64,000 bases of DNA, taken from assembly GCF_001747095.1 (NCBI RefSeq), contig NZ_MDGP01000001.1:1037001-1101000 (forward strand), given 5' to 3'. A program made the translations under genes and the position numbers. Below are positions 44,429-54,304 of this stretch, piece by piece (positions within the stretch are counted from its first letter, which is position 1; each line of letters opens with the position of its first letter). This DNA is from Roseivirga sp. 4D4. GTDB lineage: Bacteria > Bacteroidota > Bacteroidia > Cytophagales > Cyclobacteriaceae. The notes beneath the pieces were generated by a model. It did not search any database and was not told the DNA's origin. It saw nothing but the letters and a program-made list of their open reading frames with translations.

Positions 44429-47305
44429 ATGACCATGTCCAGGTTGGGCTTGTTAGTGTTTTGCTTATTCGCTACCCATTTGACCATTGGCCAAGAGGTC
44501 TTTAGGTTAAGTGACACTTTAATCTATAATGACCGAATAAGAGAAATTGATAAAGAGGCCGCTGGGTTAGCAGGGAACATTAGACGCTTTAATAACCTAT
44601 ACCTTCGCGAGTATGGAAATTTAGATCAAGACCTACAAAGGCTTATTGATCAAATAGAGGATAAAGACAGCCCCGAGTTCAAAGCGCTGGAGAAAATACA
44701 GAAGAAGACAGTTGTCTTTCAACTACTCGCATCCAGAGAACCCTCTAATCAATCTGTTGAGAATATTCTGGCACTTTTTGAACGGTACGAAGCCTCTGAA
44801 ACAAACTTGCCACGGCTGCTATCCAACATTGTTTTTACAGCTGGAACATTACTAGGAAAGGGAGCTTATGATCATGCCATTGCCTTCTATAACAAGGCAA
44901 TATCCATCCAGTATACCCCTATTCTTGAAGAGAATGGGAACCTCATTAGCACATACTTAAACCTGATTGAGTTATACCTCCAGTTAGAAGCTCCCTTTTT
45001 AGCTCAAGAGGTAATAGAGCTTGTTGATAACTACCCTTATGATAACTCTGAAGTAACATGGACAAAAGGCACTTATACCAGGAGATTTAGTTGGTTAAAG
45101 GGGCAATACTTTATGATGATCGGAGATTATCAAAGTGCTTTAAATACAATTGATAATAGTAAAATAAACGAGGGAGGTATAACTGCTGACATCAATGCCC
45201 AAGTCTATTTTACTCAGCTTAACATCTTCTTAAAAAACAACATGCCCGATAGTGCATTCATGATATTGAACAGAATGTATCAACTGGAATTAGTCGAGTC
45301 GGAAGCATTGAACCTTAGAAGGCTTGCCGGAGCACAGGTCTATCAATCTCAAAGTGATAGCGAAAGGGCTATGATATACTTGGATAGTATTCAAGGTAGG
45401 TATTTCGGTAATTCACATTATCAGTCTCATCTCTATGAAACTCAGATACAAGCCTACCGAAACCAGAATAAACCATATGAGGCTTTAGATGTATATAATA
45501 GTTATCAAGCATACTCTGATTCAGTAGAAACCAGCTTAGCGATTTTCAGAGCAGCTGCACTCAATAATAACCTACAGAAGGAAGAAGCGGTGGCAGAATT
45601 AAGGAGAAAAACCGCAATTGACAATGAAAGGGCAAAAAGAAGAAATTATCTACTGGCAGGCGTCAGTGTTTTGCTCTTTATCATTGTACTTGTAGTAGTA
45701 AAACTGAGGGCTATAAAAAGAAGGACTGTTCTGGAGGTCGAGCTTCAAAAATCACGGGAAGTCGCCCTTATCAAGGGTAATTTCCTTAATAACCTATCTC
45801 ATGAAATAAGAACGCCTTTGACCGTGATTTCAGGTTATTTGGACCTTCTAAACAAGAACATCTTTAACCGGGACAATGCCGTCAAGTACATCGCACGTGC
45901 TACGAGAAATAGTAATGCGCTAGTCAATAATCTAAATAACTATCTACTGCTATCTAAATTAGATGGTTCCATAGATGACCATAAGGTTGAGACCCAAAAA
46001 CCACTCGGTAATTTTATCGAAGAATTGGTGGAGTCTTTTGAGGCAGTTGCCCTACAAAAACAGCAGAAGCTCTATTTTAAATCTAATATCAAAAGTGACA
46101 CCTCCATTAAATATGCTTTTGGTCATTTAGAAAAAATCATTTCCAACCTATTAAACAATGCTGTCAAGTATACACCCGCGAGAAAGTCAATTCATATTTC
46201 CGCAATGATCAGTGATGGCCGACTGGTTTTTGCGGTAAAGGACGAGGGAATGGGTATGGATGAGGATGAAGTTAAACATGTCTTTGATCGGTTTTATCAG
46301 TCTATGCGGCATCAACATGTTGGCGGTTTTGGAGTAGGCTTGGCATTGGTCAAACAATTGGTAGATGCTCTCAATGGCACTATAGATGTAGAGAGTGCAC
46401 TGAATTTAGGGAGTCAATTTAAGGTAAGCTTACCACTTACTATTGAATCTGATGATCTCTACCTACAAGAGGACTACGAGGATAGCTTCCAATGTATAAC
46501 GGACCAAGAGCAGCATGCGCCAGCTACTGACAGCAAGCAAAACAGGCCAAGGCTATTAGTTGTAGACGACAATGCTGAGCTGATGCTCTATTTAACTGAT
46601 CTCTTCAAAGAAAAATATGATTGCCATTACGCCTTTAACGGTAAGGAGGCCTTAGAAGCAGTTGAATCCCAACAGTTCGACCTGATTATATCAGATATGA
46701 AAATGCCAATTATGGGTGGTGTGGAATTATTCAATGAATTGCGCAAAGTTGAAAAGTATGAAACCACACCTTTCATTATGTTATCTGCCTCTTTTACTGA
46801 ACAGCCTGAAGATTTAGTGTCCTCCTTGGGGATTACTGACTACATTCTTAAACCCTTTGTACCCTCAGAATTGGTGGCAAGGATTAACTTCCTGCTCCAA
46901 AACAAAATGTACCGTAAACAATTGCATGAAACCAGCGGGGAAAAATTGGAGTTCGAAGGAAAGCATACGGATCTCATGCAAAAACTGAATGAAGTCATTT
47001 TGGAAAATCTCGGCAACGGGGAGTTTGGTGTTAAGGAACTGGTAGAAACATCCGGCTATAGCCAAAGCAGATTGAACCAAATTGTAACGGAACAAACAGG
47101 TTTGAGTCCTGTGAAAATCATTCTCGAAATACGGCTCCTGAAAGCCTATGAGATTATTGCCAAATCTAAGTATCAAACGGTAAGTGAAGTCTGTTTTGCC
47201 GTTGGCGTCAACAGTAAATCATACTTCTTCAAAAAATTTAAGGAGCGATTCGGCATTACTGCTGGTGACTTAATGAAAAAGCACACCAAGGACTTTTTGG
47301 AATGA
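44429..47305 (+). CDS. Hybrid sensor kinase/response regulator with AraC output (paralogue 2)
   Basis: 958 residues from the ATG at 44429, chosen because it aligns with the paralogue's start (ATG-ACx, then AGG at codon 5) and gives a normal signal peptide; a TTG at 44408 would add 7 residues. Domain order equals that of 38881-41748: periplasmic helical sensor, membrane helix (about 408-427), HisKA with His458, ATPase, receiver with Asp756, AraC HTH. From the membrane helix to the end the proteins are very similar, whereas the sensors differ much more, so the two probably read different signals and drive overlapping targets. Confidence 0.92.
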   Translation: MTMSRLGLLVFCLFATHLTIGQEVFRLSDTLIYNDRIREIDKEAAGLAGNIRRFNNLYLREYGNLDQDLQRLIDQIEDKDSPEFKALEKIQKKTVVFQLLASREPSNQSVENILALFERYEASETNLPRLLSNIVFTAGTLLGKGAYDHAIAFYNKAISIQYTPILEENGNLISTYLNLIELYLQLEAPFLAQEVIELVDNYPYDNSEVTWTKGTYTRRFSWLKGQYFMMIGDYQSALNTIDNSKINEGGITADINAQVYFTQLNIFLKNNMPDSAFMILNRMYQLELVESEALNLRRLAGAQVYQSQSDSERAMIYLDSIQGRYFGNSHYQSHLYETQIQAYRNQNKPYEALDVYNSYQAYSDSVETSLAIFRAAALNNNLQKEEAVAELRRKTAIDNERAKRRNYLLAGVSVLLFIIVLVVVKLRAIKRRTVLEVELQKSREVALIKGNFLNNLSHEIRTPLTVISGYLDLLNKNIFNRDNAVKYIARATRNSNALVNNLNNYLLLSKLDGSIDDHKVETQKPLGNFIEELVESFEAVALQKQQKLYFKSNIKSDTSIKYAFGHLEKIISNLLNNAVKYTPARKSIHISAMISDGRLVFAVKDEGMGMDEDEVKHVFDRFYQSMRHQHVGGFGVGLALVKQLVDALNGTIDVESALNLGSQFKVSLPLTIESDDLYLQEDYEDSFQCITDQEQHAPATDSKQNRPRLLVVDDNAELMLYLTDLFKEKYDCHYAFNGKEALEAVESQQFDLIISDMKMPIMGGVELFNELRKVEKYETTPFIMLSASFTEQPEDLVSSLGITDYILKPFVPSELVARINFLLQNKMYRKQLHETSGEKLEFEGKHTDLMQKLNEVILENLGNGEFGVKELVETSGYSQSRLNQIVTEQTGLSPVKIILEIRLLKAYEIIAKSKYQTVSEVCFAVGVNSKSYFFKKFKERFGITAGDLMKKHTKDFLE

Positions 47306-47348
47306 TCCTGAACCGAACGGAACTGCTATCCTTCTAGAGATACATAAA

Positions 47349-47374
47349 GGCTCAGCCATATTAATAGCTGAGCC
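47349..47374. terminator. Bidirectional terminator
   Basis: GGCTCAGC (47349-47356), 10-nt loop, GCTGAGCC (47367-47374), a perfect 8-bp stem between the convergent hybrid-regulator and permease genes. The minus strand continues TTTATG; the plus strand lacks a T-run. Confidence 0.65.
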
Positions 47375-47402
47375 CCCCTATTGAAATACATTTTTATAAA
47401 AA

Positions 47403-49826
47403 CTACTCTACTTGAAGCGTTTCTGCCGGGTTGGTACGTGCTGCTCTAAGTGAAATATAGCCTACTGTAAGCAATGTCAAAGTCAACGTCATCAACAAAC
47501 CTATTGCAAAAAGATCCCAGCTTAAGGGAATTCTATAGGTATACTCTTCAAGCCATAAGGACATAGCTTTATAAGCCAAAGGAGCACTAAGTAGAAAAGC
47601 TATAAATGTTAGGATGTAGAACCTCTTGGAGAAACTAAAGAATATTTGCCCCAAGGAAGCACCTAAGACCTTTCGAATCCCAATTTCTTTGGTTCTTTTT
47701 GCCGCCATAAAGGAGACAAGACCATAAAGCCCCAAACAACCAATGATGATGGCCACCAGTGAGAAAATGCGGATGCTCTTAAGCATAATATCTTCAACTA
47801 TATAGGACTCCTTGATATAATCGTCTACGGTCTGGTATTGGAAAGTGCGCGATGGAAAGACCTGTAACCACTCACTCTCAAGCTTTGTCAGTACTTTCTG
47901 CAGATTACCAGAGGCCACCTTGATATTAGCTCCGTTCACTTGTCTCCGCCATGGAAACATGATCACAGGTTCGATTGGAAGATTCAGCTTATCTACATGA
48001 AAATCCTTGACCACACCGACTATCTGGGCCTGAGTACCGTAGCAACGTATCAACTTGCCTATCGCTTCCTGAGGACCTTCTACCTCTAGTTGCTCGACCA
48101 ATTTTTCATTTACAATAAAGCCACCAATAGTATCATTGTATTCTCCTGGACGGAAGTTTCTTCCAGCTATCAACTCAATGCCGTAAGTATCCAAATAACG
48201 ATCATCCACCCACTTGTTTCGTACTCTGATATCCCCTTTATCTTCATGTCCTACCTCTCTAAATGATGTAGAATAGCGCCCTGCATCCATCGGAGGACCT
48301 GAAGCGAATGAATAAGAAATCACCTCTGGCATAGACTCCATGGCTATCGCAAGTCGATCCACCTGTTGTTTATCAGGGCTGAAAGTAGTTATCGTAATCA
48401 TCTGGTCTTTATCAAAGCCCATGTCTTTATTGATGAAATAATCCATCTGTACAGAGACGACAATGGTACCAATGATCATTAATTGGGTAATAGAGAATTG
48501 AGTAAGGACCAGGGCCTGTCTCAAATTCAGTCCAGACTTATTCTTGGTCAATGCGGAGAAACCACTCCTTAAGGCCTCAGAGGGACGATAAGCTGATAAC
48601 TTTACTGCTGGATAAATGCCTGCGAGTAGGCTGATCAGCAAGATGAGGCCAGCTCCAAAAATCCAGACCGAATCATCTATTTGCATATCCATTTGAACAA
48701 TGGTCAACAAATCATTCCAGCCATTCAATGCCAACTCTGTGATCCACATGGCAATGAAGAACGAAATGGTAGTGAGGAAAATGGTCTCTGCCAAGAACTG
48801 TAAGATTAACTGAGTACGGCTACCTCCTAATACTTTTCTAACCCCAACTTCTTTCGCCCGAGTGACCACTTGAGCGGTTTGAATATTGATGAAATTGATA
48901 CATGCCGAAAGCGCGATAAACAAGCTGAGTGCCCAGAATGCAACCGCAATGGATGGATCATTAGTGTAGTTGCCTGAAAATCCCCATTGCGGATCATTAT
49001 GAATATCCTTCAGGTTGATCAGGCTATAACTGGTAATTTCGGCATCTGCTTCTGTCCTGTATTTATCCACTAACTGTGGGAAGCGTTCCTCAAAATCTTC
49101 AGGGCGCTGTCCTTCCTTCAACACTACATAGGTGAGCCCGGAAGAAACGTTACCCCAATTATCTCGGTCCCAATCATTCATTCTATAATATATCTCAGTA
49201 GAGGTAAGTAGTTGGAAAGGTGTATTGCTATTACTCGGAGGTGTATCGATCACTCCGGTAATGAATACTCGCAGTGAATCAAATAAGGTCACTTCCCTAC
49301 CCATAAGTCCCGCTTCTTTACCTACAAAGTCAGGGTAATATTTCTCAACCATTTTTGTCGAGAGCACCAGTGAACTTGGGTCATCCAAAGCTGTCCTATT
49401 ATTTCCAGCGATAAAGTCATAATCGAAATATTTCAAGAAGGCACTATCGGCAAATAGCATCTTTCTTTCTTCTTCAAATACCTTCTCTGCAGAAGTGCCC
49501 GGATCGATAGTAACCAAAGAGAAGTTTGGCCCGATAACCTGTACGGCTGCCTCTAATTCAGGGTATTCATTCCGAATGGCCTTAACCAACATAGATTGGC
49601 TATTCCCCGTCTTGAGAAGCCTGTTCGGATAATTCTGAGTAAGGTTGACGCGGTAGATTCGATCAGCCATTGGTTGATCCATGTCAAAACTATTTTCATA
49701 GCGCTCTTGAACGTATAAAAACAAGAGACTGCTTAGCCCAAGAGTAAGCGCCACTATGTTAATGGCAGAAGTGACTCTGTTTTTCCAGAGGTTTCTAATA
49801 ATCGAGAGAATGAATGTTCGGGTCAT
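47403..49826 (-). CDS. FtsX/MacB-type ABC transporter permease
   Basis: 807 residues from the ATG at 49826; a TTG at 49856 would add 10 residues that do not look native. Two MacB_PCD/FtsX halves: membrane helix 1 (about 20-40), periplasmic domain, three helices (about 285-410, with VTRAKEVGVRKVLGGSRTQL), second periplasmic domain, and three C-terminal helices (about 680-800, with AAKRTKEIGIRKVLGASLGQI). No ATPase gene is adjacent. It is divergent from an NtrC-type regulator across a region with a sigma-54-like element and a perfect palindrome, which suggests that it is the regulated target. Confidence 0.9.
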   Translation of the reverse strand: MTRTFILSIIRNLWKNRVTSAINIVALTLGLSSLLFLYVQERYENSFDMDQPMADRIYRVNLTQNYPNRLLKTGNSQSMLVKAIRNEYPELEAAVQVIGPNFSLVTIDPGTSAEKVFEEERKMLFADSAFLKYFDYDFIAGNNRTALDDPSSLVLSTKMVEKYYPDFVGKEAGLMGREVTLFDSLRVFITGVIDTPPSNSNTPFQLLTSTEIYYRMNDWDRDNWGNVSSGLTYVVLKEGQRPEDFEERFPQLVDKYRTEADAEITSYSLINLKDIHNDPQWGFSGNYTNDPSIAVAFWALSLFIALSACINFINIQTAQVVTRAKEVGVRKVLGGSRTQLILQFLAETIFLTTISFFIAMWITELALNGWNDLLTIVQMDMQIDDSVWIFGAGLILLISLLAGIYPAVKLSAYRPSEALRSGFSALTKNKSGLNLRQALVLTQFSITQLMIIGTIVVSVQMDYFINKDMGFDKDQMITITTFSPDKQQVDRLAIAMESMPEVISYSFASGPPMDAGRYSTSFREVGHEDKGDIRVRNKWVDDRYLDTYGIELIAGRNFRPGEYNDTIGGFIVNEKLVEQLEVEGPQEAIGKLIRCYGTQAQIVGVVKDFHVDKLNLPIEPVIMFPWRRQVNGANIKVASGNLQKVLTKLESEWLQVFPSRTFQYQTVDDYIKESYIVEDIMLKSIRIFSLVAIIIGCLGLYGLVSFMAAKRTKEIGIRKVLGASLGQIFFSFSKRFYILTFIAFLLSAPLAYKAMSLWLEEYTYRIPLSWDLFAIGLLMTLTLTLLTVGYISLRAARTNPAETLQVE

Positions 49827-49922
49827 AATTGTTAGTATTTGACCATATAAGGCCAAAAATCTGCCACAATAATTAACTAATTAACAATTAAGTAGTTAGC
49901 TACTTTTCCAAGTAATTCTTTC

Positions 49923-49938
49923 AACAAAGTGATCGCCA
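49923..49938 (-). promoter_or_regulatory. Sigma-54-like promoter element of the permease gene
   Basis: On the minus strand TGGCGA, 5 bases, TTGTT; consensus is TGGCAC-N5-TTGCW. The GG and the downstream G are at the correct 12-bp phasing, but the -12 C is T. Transcription would begin near 49912, some 85 bases before the permease ATG. A weak match, supported mainly by the adjacent NtrC-type gene. Confidence 0.35.
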
Positions 49939-49949
49939 TAGTACAGGCA

Positions 49950-49970
49950 ACTGTTCCAACCTAGAACAGT
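49950..49970. promoter_or_regulatory. Palindromic enhancer or operator site
   Basis: ACTGTTC (49950-49956), 7-bp spacer, GAACAGT (49964-49970): perfect 7-bp arms in a 21-bp site. It lies 18 bp before the regulator's GTG and just upstream of the sigma-54-like element on the other strand. The best candidate binding site of the adjacent NtrC-type regulator. Confidence 0.6.
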
Positions 49971-49988
49971 AAATTACTATATTTATTT

Positions 49989-51308
49989 GTGGAAATTCTA
50001 GCCATAGATGACGACCCCTTAATGCTCCATACCATCAGCATGGTACTGGAAGAATCCTATGGAGATATTCATACGGCAGAACACCCCAGTAACGCGCTTC
50101 CTGTTCTTGAAAGTGAGCAGGTAAAGGCGATTGTATTGGATCTTAATTTCGCCATTGGAGATTCTGATGGTGCCGAAGGCCTGGCTTGGATTAAGCGAAT
50201 CAAGGACATGAGGCCCCATGTCTCGATCATTGTGCTTACGGCACATGGGTTTCTGGACATAGCAGTCAAATCGCTCAAGCAAGGAGCGACAGACTTTCTT
50301 GAGAAACCCTTTTCTAATGAGAAGCTCATTGCTACTGTTCAGGCTGGATTAAATCTGGCTAACTCACAATTGAACTTAGCCGATGTCACCTCAAGTCGTG
50401 ATCTATTGATCAATCAGAGCACTCAATTCAACAACCTGGTTGTAGGCGTGTCAGAGAGCATGAAGGCTGTCATGGATATAGTCAGCAAAGTTGCGGATAC
50501 TGATGCCTCTGTACTCATCACAGGGGCTCATGGTACAGGCAAGGAAGCCCTCGCGAGGTTAATTCATGGAAAGTCCATGAGAGCCGCACAACCATTTATT
50601 AGCACAGATTTGGCTGCCATTACACCAGGACTATTTGAATCTACCCTATTTGGACATGTCAAAGGAGCATTCACCGATGCTAGTGAAGATAAACTCGGAA
50701 TGATGGAAGGCGCCAATTTGGGAACTCTCCTTCTCGATGAAATCGCCAGTATTCCTCTCTCCTTACAATCAAAACTACTTTCTGCCTTACAAAATCGGGA
50801 GGTTCATCGCGTGGGAGAACATCGACCCAGGGCTATTGATATTCGCTTAATCAGCACATCATATAAATCCATAGACGTCTTGACAGATCCCTCCGAATTC
50901 CGGCAGGACTTGTTGTTTCGAATCAATACAGTACATATCGAACTCCCCTCCTTACGCAATCGAAAAGCCGATATCCAACCATTAGCAGAGCATTTCCTAC
51001 AAGCATTTAATCGCAAGTATGACAAGCATTTTGACCTGACTAAAGATCAATTCAGAGCTTTGGAGGAATACCATTGGTCGGGGAACATTCGGGAGTTGAA
51101 AAACAGCATTGAGCGAATGGTGATTATGGGCAGTGCCATTGACTTGGCAGGAAACCAAGAGAAGCCTACCGACAACTTATATGAGGTTGAGAAAAGAAAG
51201 ATTGCGGAGATCATTGAACGTCACTCCGGCAATATCACCCATGCTGCAGCCGAATTGGGTATTGGCCGAAACACCCTTTATCGTAAAATGAAGAAATATG
51301 ATCTTTAG
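49989..51308 (+). CDS. NtrC-family sigma-54-dependent response regulator
   Basis: 439 residues from a GTG. Receiver (1-120) with phospho-acceptor Asp51 (IVLDLNF) and Lys107 (FLEKPF); AAA+ domain (about 148-375) with Walker A GAHGTGKE (179-186, normally GESGTGKE), sigma-54 contact loop GAFTDA (226-231) and Walker B LLLDEIA (247-253); C-terminal Fis-type HTH (NITHAAAELGIGRNTLYRKM). It activates sigma-54 promoters by ATP hydrolysis. It overlaps the kinase gene by 11 bp. The intact GAFTDA loop argues for a true sigma-54 activator. Confidence 0.93.
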   Translation: MEILAIDDDPLMLHTISMVLEESYGDIHTAEHPSNALPVLESEQVKAIVLDLNFAIGDSDGAEGLAWIKRIKDMRPHVSIIVLTAHGFLDIAVKSLKQGATDFLEKPFSNEKLIATVQAGLNLANSQLNLADVTSSRDLLINQSTQFNNLVVGVSESMKAVMDIVSKVADTDASVLITGAHGTGKEALARLIHGKSMRAAQPFISTDLAAITPGLFESTLFGHVKGAFTDASEDKLGMMEGANLGTLLLDEIASIPLSLQSKLLSALQNREVHRVGEHRPRAIDIRLISTSYKSIDVLTDPSEFRQDLLFRINTVHIELPSLRNRKADIQPLAEHFLQAFNRKYDKHFDLTKDQFRALEEYHWSGNIRELKNSIERMVIMGSAIDLAGNQEKPTDNLYEVEKRKIAEIIERHSGNITHAAAELGIGRNTLYRKMKKYDL

Positions 51309-52626
51309 CAAGGGTTTCTTAATGGTTCTGATTCGGGTACTCCTGATCGTTGCCTTTTCAATCGGAATGGTCTACACCTATTTAGAAACTGAGCTTTCCA
51401 TTACCCCATATATGTTTGCCGTGCTCATACTTATAGTGAGCATCGAACTGACATGGAGGCAACAATCTCAGGAAAGAAACTGGGCTAGTTTTCTTGAATC
51501 CGTCCGATATGGTGATTTCAATCGTACCTACGAGAAAAAGACACAATCCAAAAAACTTCAAGAAGCTTACCAACTGATAACCGAAAGAATGGAAAGTCTT
51601 CACACCGATCGTGAAGCAGAATTTAGGTTACTCCAAACGGTATTGAGACATGTTTCTGTTGCTGTGATTTGCTATCGCGAAAATGGTGAAGTCGTTTTTA
51701 CCAACAAGACCTTCAATACCCTACTTGAACTTGTCAGTCTGACACATATCGATCGTTTGGCCGAAGACTACCCCAACATTCATCAGGCAATGACCAGCGA
51801 GACCATCAGTAGTTCAGAGTGGATCGATCATAAAAATGGACAGAAGCTTTTGCTCAAATCAGAAGCCTTCAAATTGAAGGGAAAAGCGTATACACTCGTT
51901 TCCCTGACTGACATTCGCAGTTCATTGGAGACTAAGGAGCTTGAGAGTTATCAAAAGCTGATGCGTGTGATGACGCATGAGATCATGAATTCGACTACGC
52001 CCATACTATCATTGATCAGAGTAGTGAATAAGAAGCTCATCAAAGAAGATGAACTAGTTAATCTCGGACCAAAAGACCAAAAGAATGTTGCCACTAGCCT
52101 TGAAGCCATTGAGGAACGCACTTCTGGCATGTTGAAATTTGTAGAGGCCTATAAGCAAATCAATCGATCCATTGAGCCTCACCTAGAAACGGTAGAAAGC
52201 AAAGTGTTGATTGATTCTATTGCTCCCTTGATTGCTTCAACATCCGCGATCGGTATAAGAACAAATGATCAGTATAAAGGGACTTTGGAGGTTGATCGTG
52301 CACTGATGGCTCAAGTGCTGATCAACTTGCTCAAAAATGCCATGGATGCTGTGGGAGGATTAGAAGACCCCATGGTTTCATTAAAGATCTACGCTGAATC
52401 CGATCATGTAGTGATTCAGGTGGAAGACAATGGTCCTGGCGTATCAGAACAGTCTATTTCAGAAATCTTTGTCCCATTCTATACCACCAAAAAAGACGGT
52501 TCTGGTATTGGACTAGCGCTATCTCGAAAGATCATAAAGGCCCATAAAGGGAATCTAGAATACGCTAGAGATGATGGTCGTTCTCAGTTTACAATTCTCT
52601 TATCTCATCAAATATCACTTTTTTAA
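51298..52626 (+). CDS. Sensor histidine kinase (NtrB/NtrY-like)
   Basis: 442 residues. Two short membrane helices (about 6-24 and 31-48), a linker, a PAS-like domain (about 110-210, VAVICYRENGEVVFTNKTF), HisKA with His227 (MRVMTHEIMNSTTPILSL) and the ATPase domain (NLLKNAMDAV, VEDNGPGVS, GSGIGLALSRKI). No large periplasmic sensor, so the signal is likely cytoplasmic or membrane-borne. Cotranscribed with the NtrC-type gene (11-bp overlap); it converges on and overlaps the retropepsin-like gene by 12 bp. Confidence 0.92.
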   Translation: MIFSKGFLMVLIRVLLIVAFSIGMVYTYLETELSITPYMFAVLILIVSIELTWRQQSQERNWASFLESVRYGDFNRTYEKKTQSKKLQEAYQLITERMESLHTDREAEFRLLQTVLRHVSVAVICYRENGEVVFTNKTFNTLLELVSLTHIDRLAEDYPNIHQAMTSETISSSEWIDHKNGQKLLLKSEAFKLKGKAYTLVSLTDIRSSLETKELESYQKLMRVMTHEIMNSTTPILSLIRVVNKKLIKEDELVNLGPKDQKNVATSLEAIEERTSGMLKFVEAYKQINRSIEPHLETVESKVLIDSIAPLIASTSAIGIRTNDQYKGTLEVDRALMAQVLINLLKNAMDAVGGLEDPMVSLKIYAESDHVVIQVEDNGPGVSEQSISEIFVPFYTTKKDGSGIGLALSRKIIKAHKGNLEYARDDGRSQFTILLSHQISLF

Positions 52627-53157
52627 ATATAGCGCTAGGTTAGTGTAATCGATGATTGCCTCTTTACTAGTTAGAATATCTGCTCCTATTACCCCATCTA
52701 CCCGGCCTAAGCCCAAGCGCTCAAAAGCACTATTGACATGATCTAGGCTCATAAGAACAAGTGGCATCTTATTTATGGTCAATGCACCCATTTCAAAGGT
52801 ATTCTCTTCAGAAACGAACATCTGAATGCTGGCTCCTCCTGCACCTGCTGCCTCTTGGTCTACATTTTTAACAGCCATTTTAAACTTATCCCTGTTTTGA
52901 ACCTCAATCACAGTACCTGAGGCTCCAGTATCTAAAATAAACTTACCGTTTACTCCATTAAGCGTGCACTCCAGATGTAAATGACCCGAAGCAATTCTCG
53001 TCATTTGCAACTTTCGATACCCTTTCCCTTTTAAGAAGTGCTCTAGAGCTATTTCAGTCGTAGAATTGGCTATCGTCTCTTGTGCGTTTACTGTCGACTG
53101 GTAACTCCAGAAGAGATTAACACATGCTATAAAGAATACTTGTTTTATTGAAATCAT
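52615..53157 (-). CDS. Exported retropepsin-like aspartic protease
   Basis: 180 residues with a signal peptide (about 1-25, ending STVNAQ). A single-domain clan AA fold: LNGVNGKFILDTGASGTVI with catalytic Asp76 in DTGAS, and GVIGADIL near the end, the usual hydrophobic-hydrophobic-Gly partner motif. Such proteins act as homodimers. The substrate is unknown. Its 3' end overlaps the convergent kinase gene. Confidence 0.85.
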   Translation of the reverse strand: MISIKQVFFIACVNLFWSYQSTVNAQETIANSTTEIALEHFLKGKGYRKLQMTRIASGHLHLECTLNGVNGKFILDTGASGTVIEVQNRDKFKMAVKNVDQEAAGAGGASIQMFVSEENTFEMGALTINKMPLVLMSLDHVNSAFERLGLGRVDGVIGADILTSKEAIIDYTNLALYLKK

Positions 53158-53206
53158 TTTGAAAAGGTTTAGGCTTAATTCAATTAATACTTTCTGAAGG
53201 GCTTAA

Positions 53207-54298
53207 TTATTGGACTTGTCCATCCGCAGTATATTTTACTGTGCTTAATTCATTCCCTAGCTCATCGTAATTGATTTCCACCCTATGAAACCCAAGTGTC
53301 GGATGTTCACAGGGCTCCCGATTTTGATCGAAATATGTCATGGCGACTAAATTATCATTGTGATCGAGTTCAAAAACAGTCCTATGAATACCTAATTCAT
53401 TTTCTACTGGTCTATCCTGATTATCGTAGAAATTCATGGAGAAATACTCTGATAAACCAAGTGGCTGATTTCGATATTTAAATTCATATCGACACTGGGC
53501 ATAACCATACTCCATATTAGCCACAGCCTGCCGGTTTGATAACTCACCTTGAATGTCATAAAACGACCAGCCTCTTTCATTACCGTAATTGTCAAAGTCA
53601 AAAACAACATGTGCATAGCCAGCCTCATTTTGCATGGCGAATCGGTTGCTCTGGTTGTCTAGGTTTGAAATTGTCGCCAAATAACCTCTTTTGTCCTTGG
53701 AGATGACTGACTTCCGAAAGGGAAAATAGGAAGTTAAATAAATCGGGTTACCCTCTTGATCAAACTGTTCCTGAACAACGCTACTATCCGTTGCCAAAGA
53801 CCATCTAAACTCATAATGTCCTAATCCAGAGGTTAGCCTGATTCCGTTAGTATCTCGCAAAAATAGGCGTTGCTTTATACCAGAATCGCTAAGCTCAAAT
53901 TCCTCCATATGAATAGCTCCACCTCCATAATAGTGTCTACTCATATCACTTTTATTCCCCTCAGTGTCAAAGTATTTCCTTATTAGGCGCCCCCTTGAGT
54001 ATTCATAAACTACCCTATGGGTGCCATAATAACTGTTGTTGCTTGGCTTACCTGACTTGTAATAGGATAGATCAGAAATTTGACCACGTCTGTTGTACTT
54101 CACTCTATAGTAACTAGGAGGCATCAACGTATCAAGGTCAACTTGACCTCTGGGATTATAATCCAGATAAGGAGATATAATACCAGTGAGCTTACTGTAA
54201 TACTCAATCTCTTGTCTATCAAGGTTAATACAACTAGAAGCAGTAAGTAGAATAGTTATAAAGGCCAAATAAGTCGCTCTCATCCGTCTCACCACCAC
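53207..54298 (-). CDS. YD-repeat-like lipoprotein
   Basis: 363 residues. Lipobox LLTASSC (Cys at about 23; a start at the second Met, residue 6, is as likely). The body consists of short strand repeats with Tyr, Asp, Gly and Asn (YYRVKYNRRGQISDLSYYK, HRVVYEYSRGRLIRKYFDTEGN, YEFKYRNQPLGLSEYFSMNFYD), like the YD/RHS or MORN-type repeats of surface proteins but not canonical. Follows the DUF2911 gene with a 6-bp gap, so the two are cotranscribed. Confidence 0.7.
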   Translation of the reverse strand: MVVRRMRATYLAFITILLTASSCINLDRQEIEYYSKLTGIISPYLDYNPRGQVDLDTLMPPSYYRVKYNRRGQISDLSYYKSGKPSNNSYYGTHRVVYEYSRGRLIRKYFDTEGNKSDMSRHYYGGGAIHMEEFELSDSGIKQRLFLRDTNGIRLTSGLGHYEFRWSLATDSSVVQEQFDQEGNPIYLTSYFPFRKSVISKDKRGYLATISNLDNQSNRFAMQNEAGYAHVVFDFDNYGNERGWSFYDIQGELSNRQAVANMEYGYAQCRYEFKYRNQPLGLSEYFSMNFYDNQDRPVENELGIHRTVFELDHNDNLVAMTYFDQNREPCEHPTLGFHRVEINYDELGNELSTVKYTADGQVQ

Positions 54299-54304
54299 GT
54301 TCGA

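Noticed and set aside
38881..47305. Recent duplication or gene conversion of the hybrid regulators
   Set aside because: Third codon positions differ widely even where the proteins are identical, so the copies are old and held by purifying selection.
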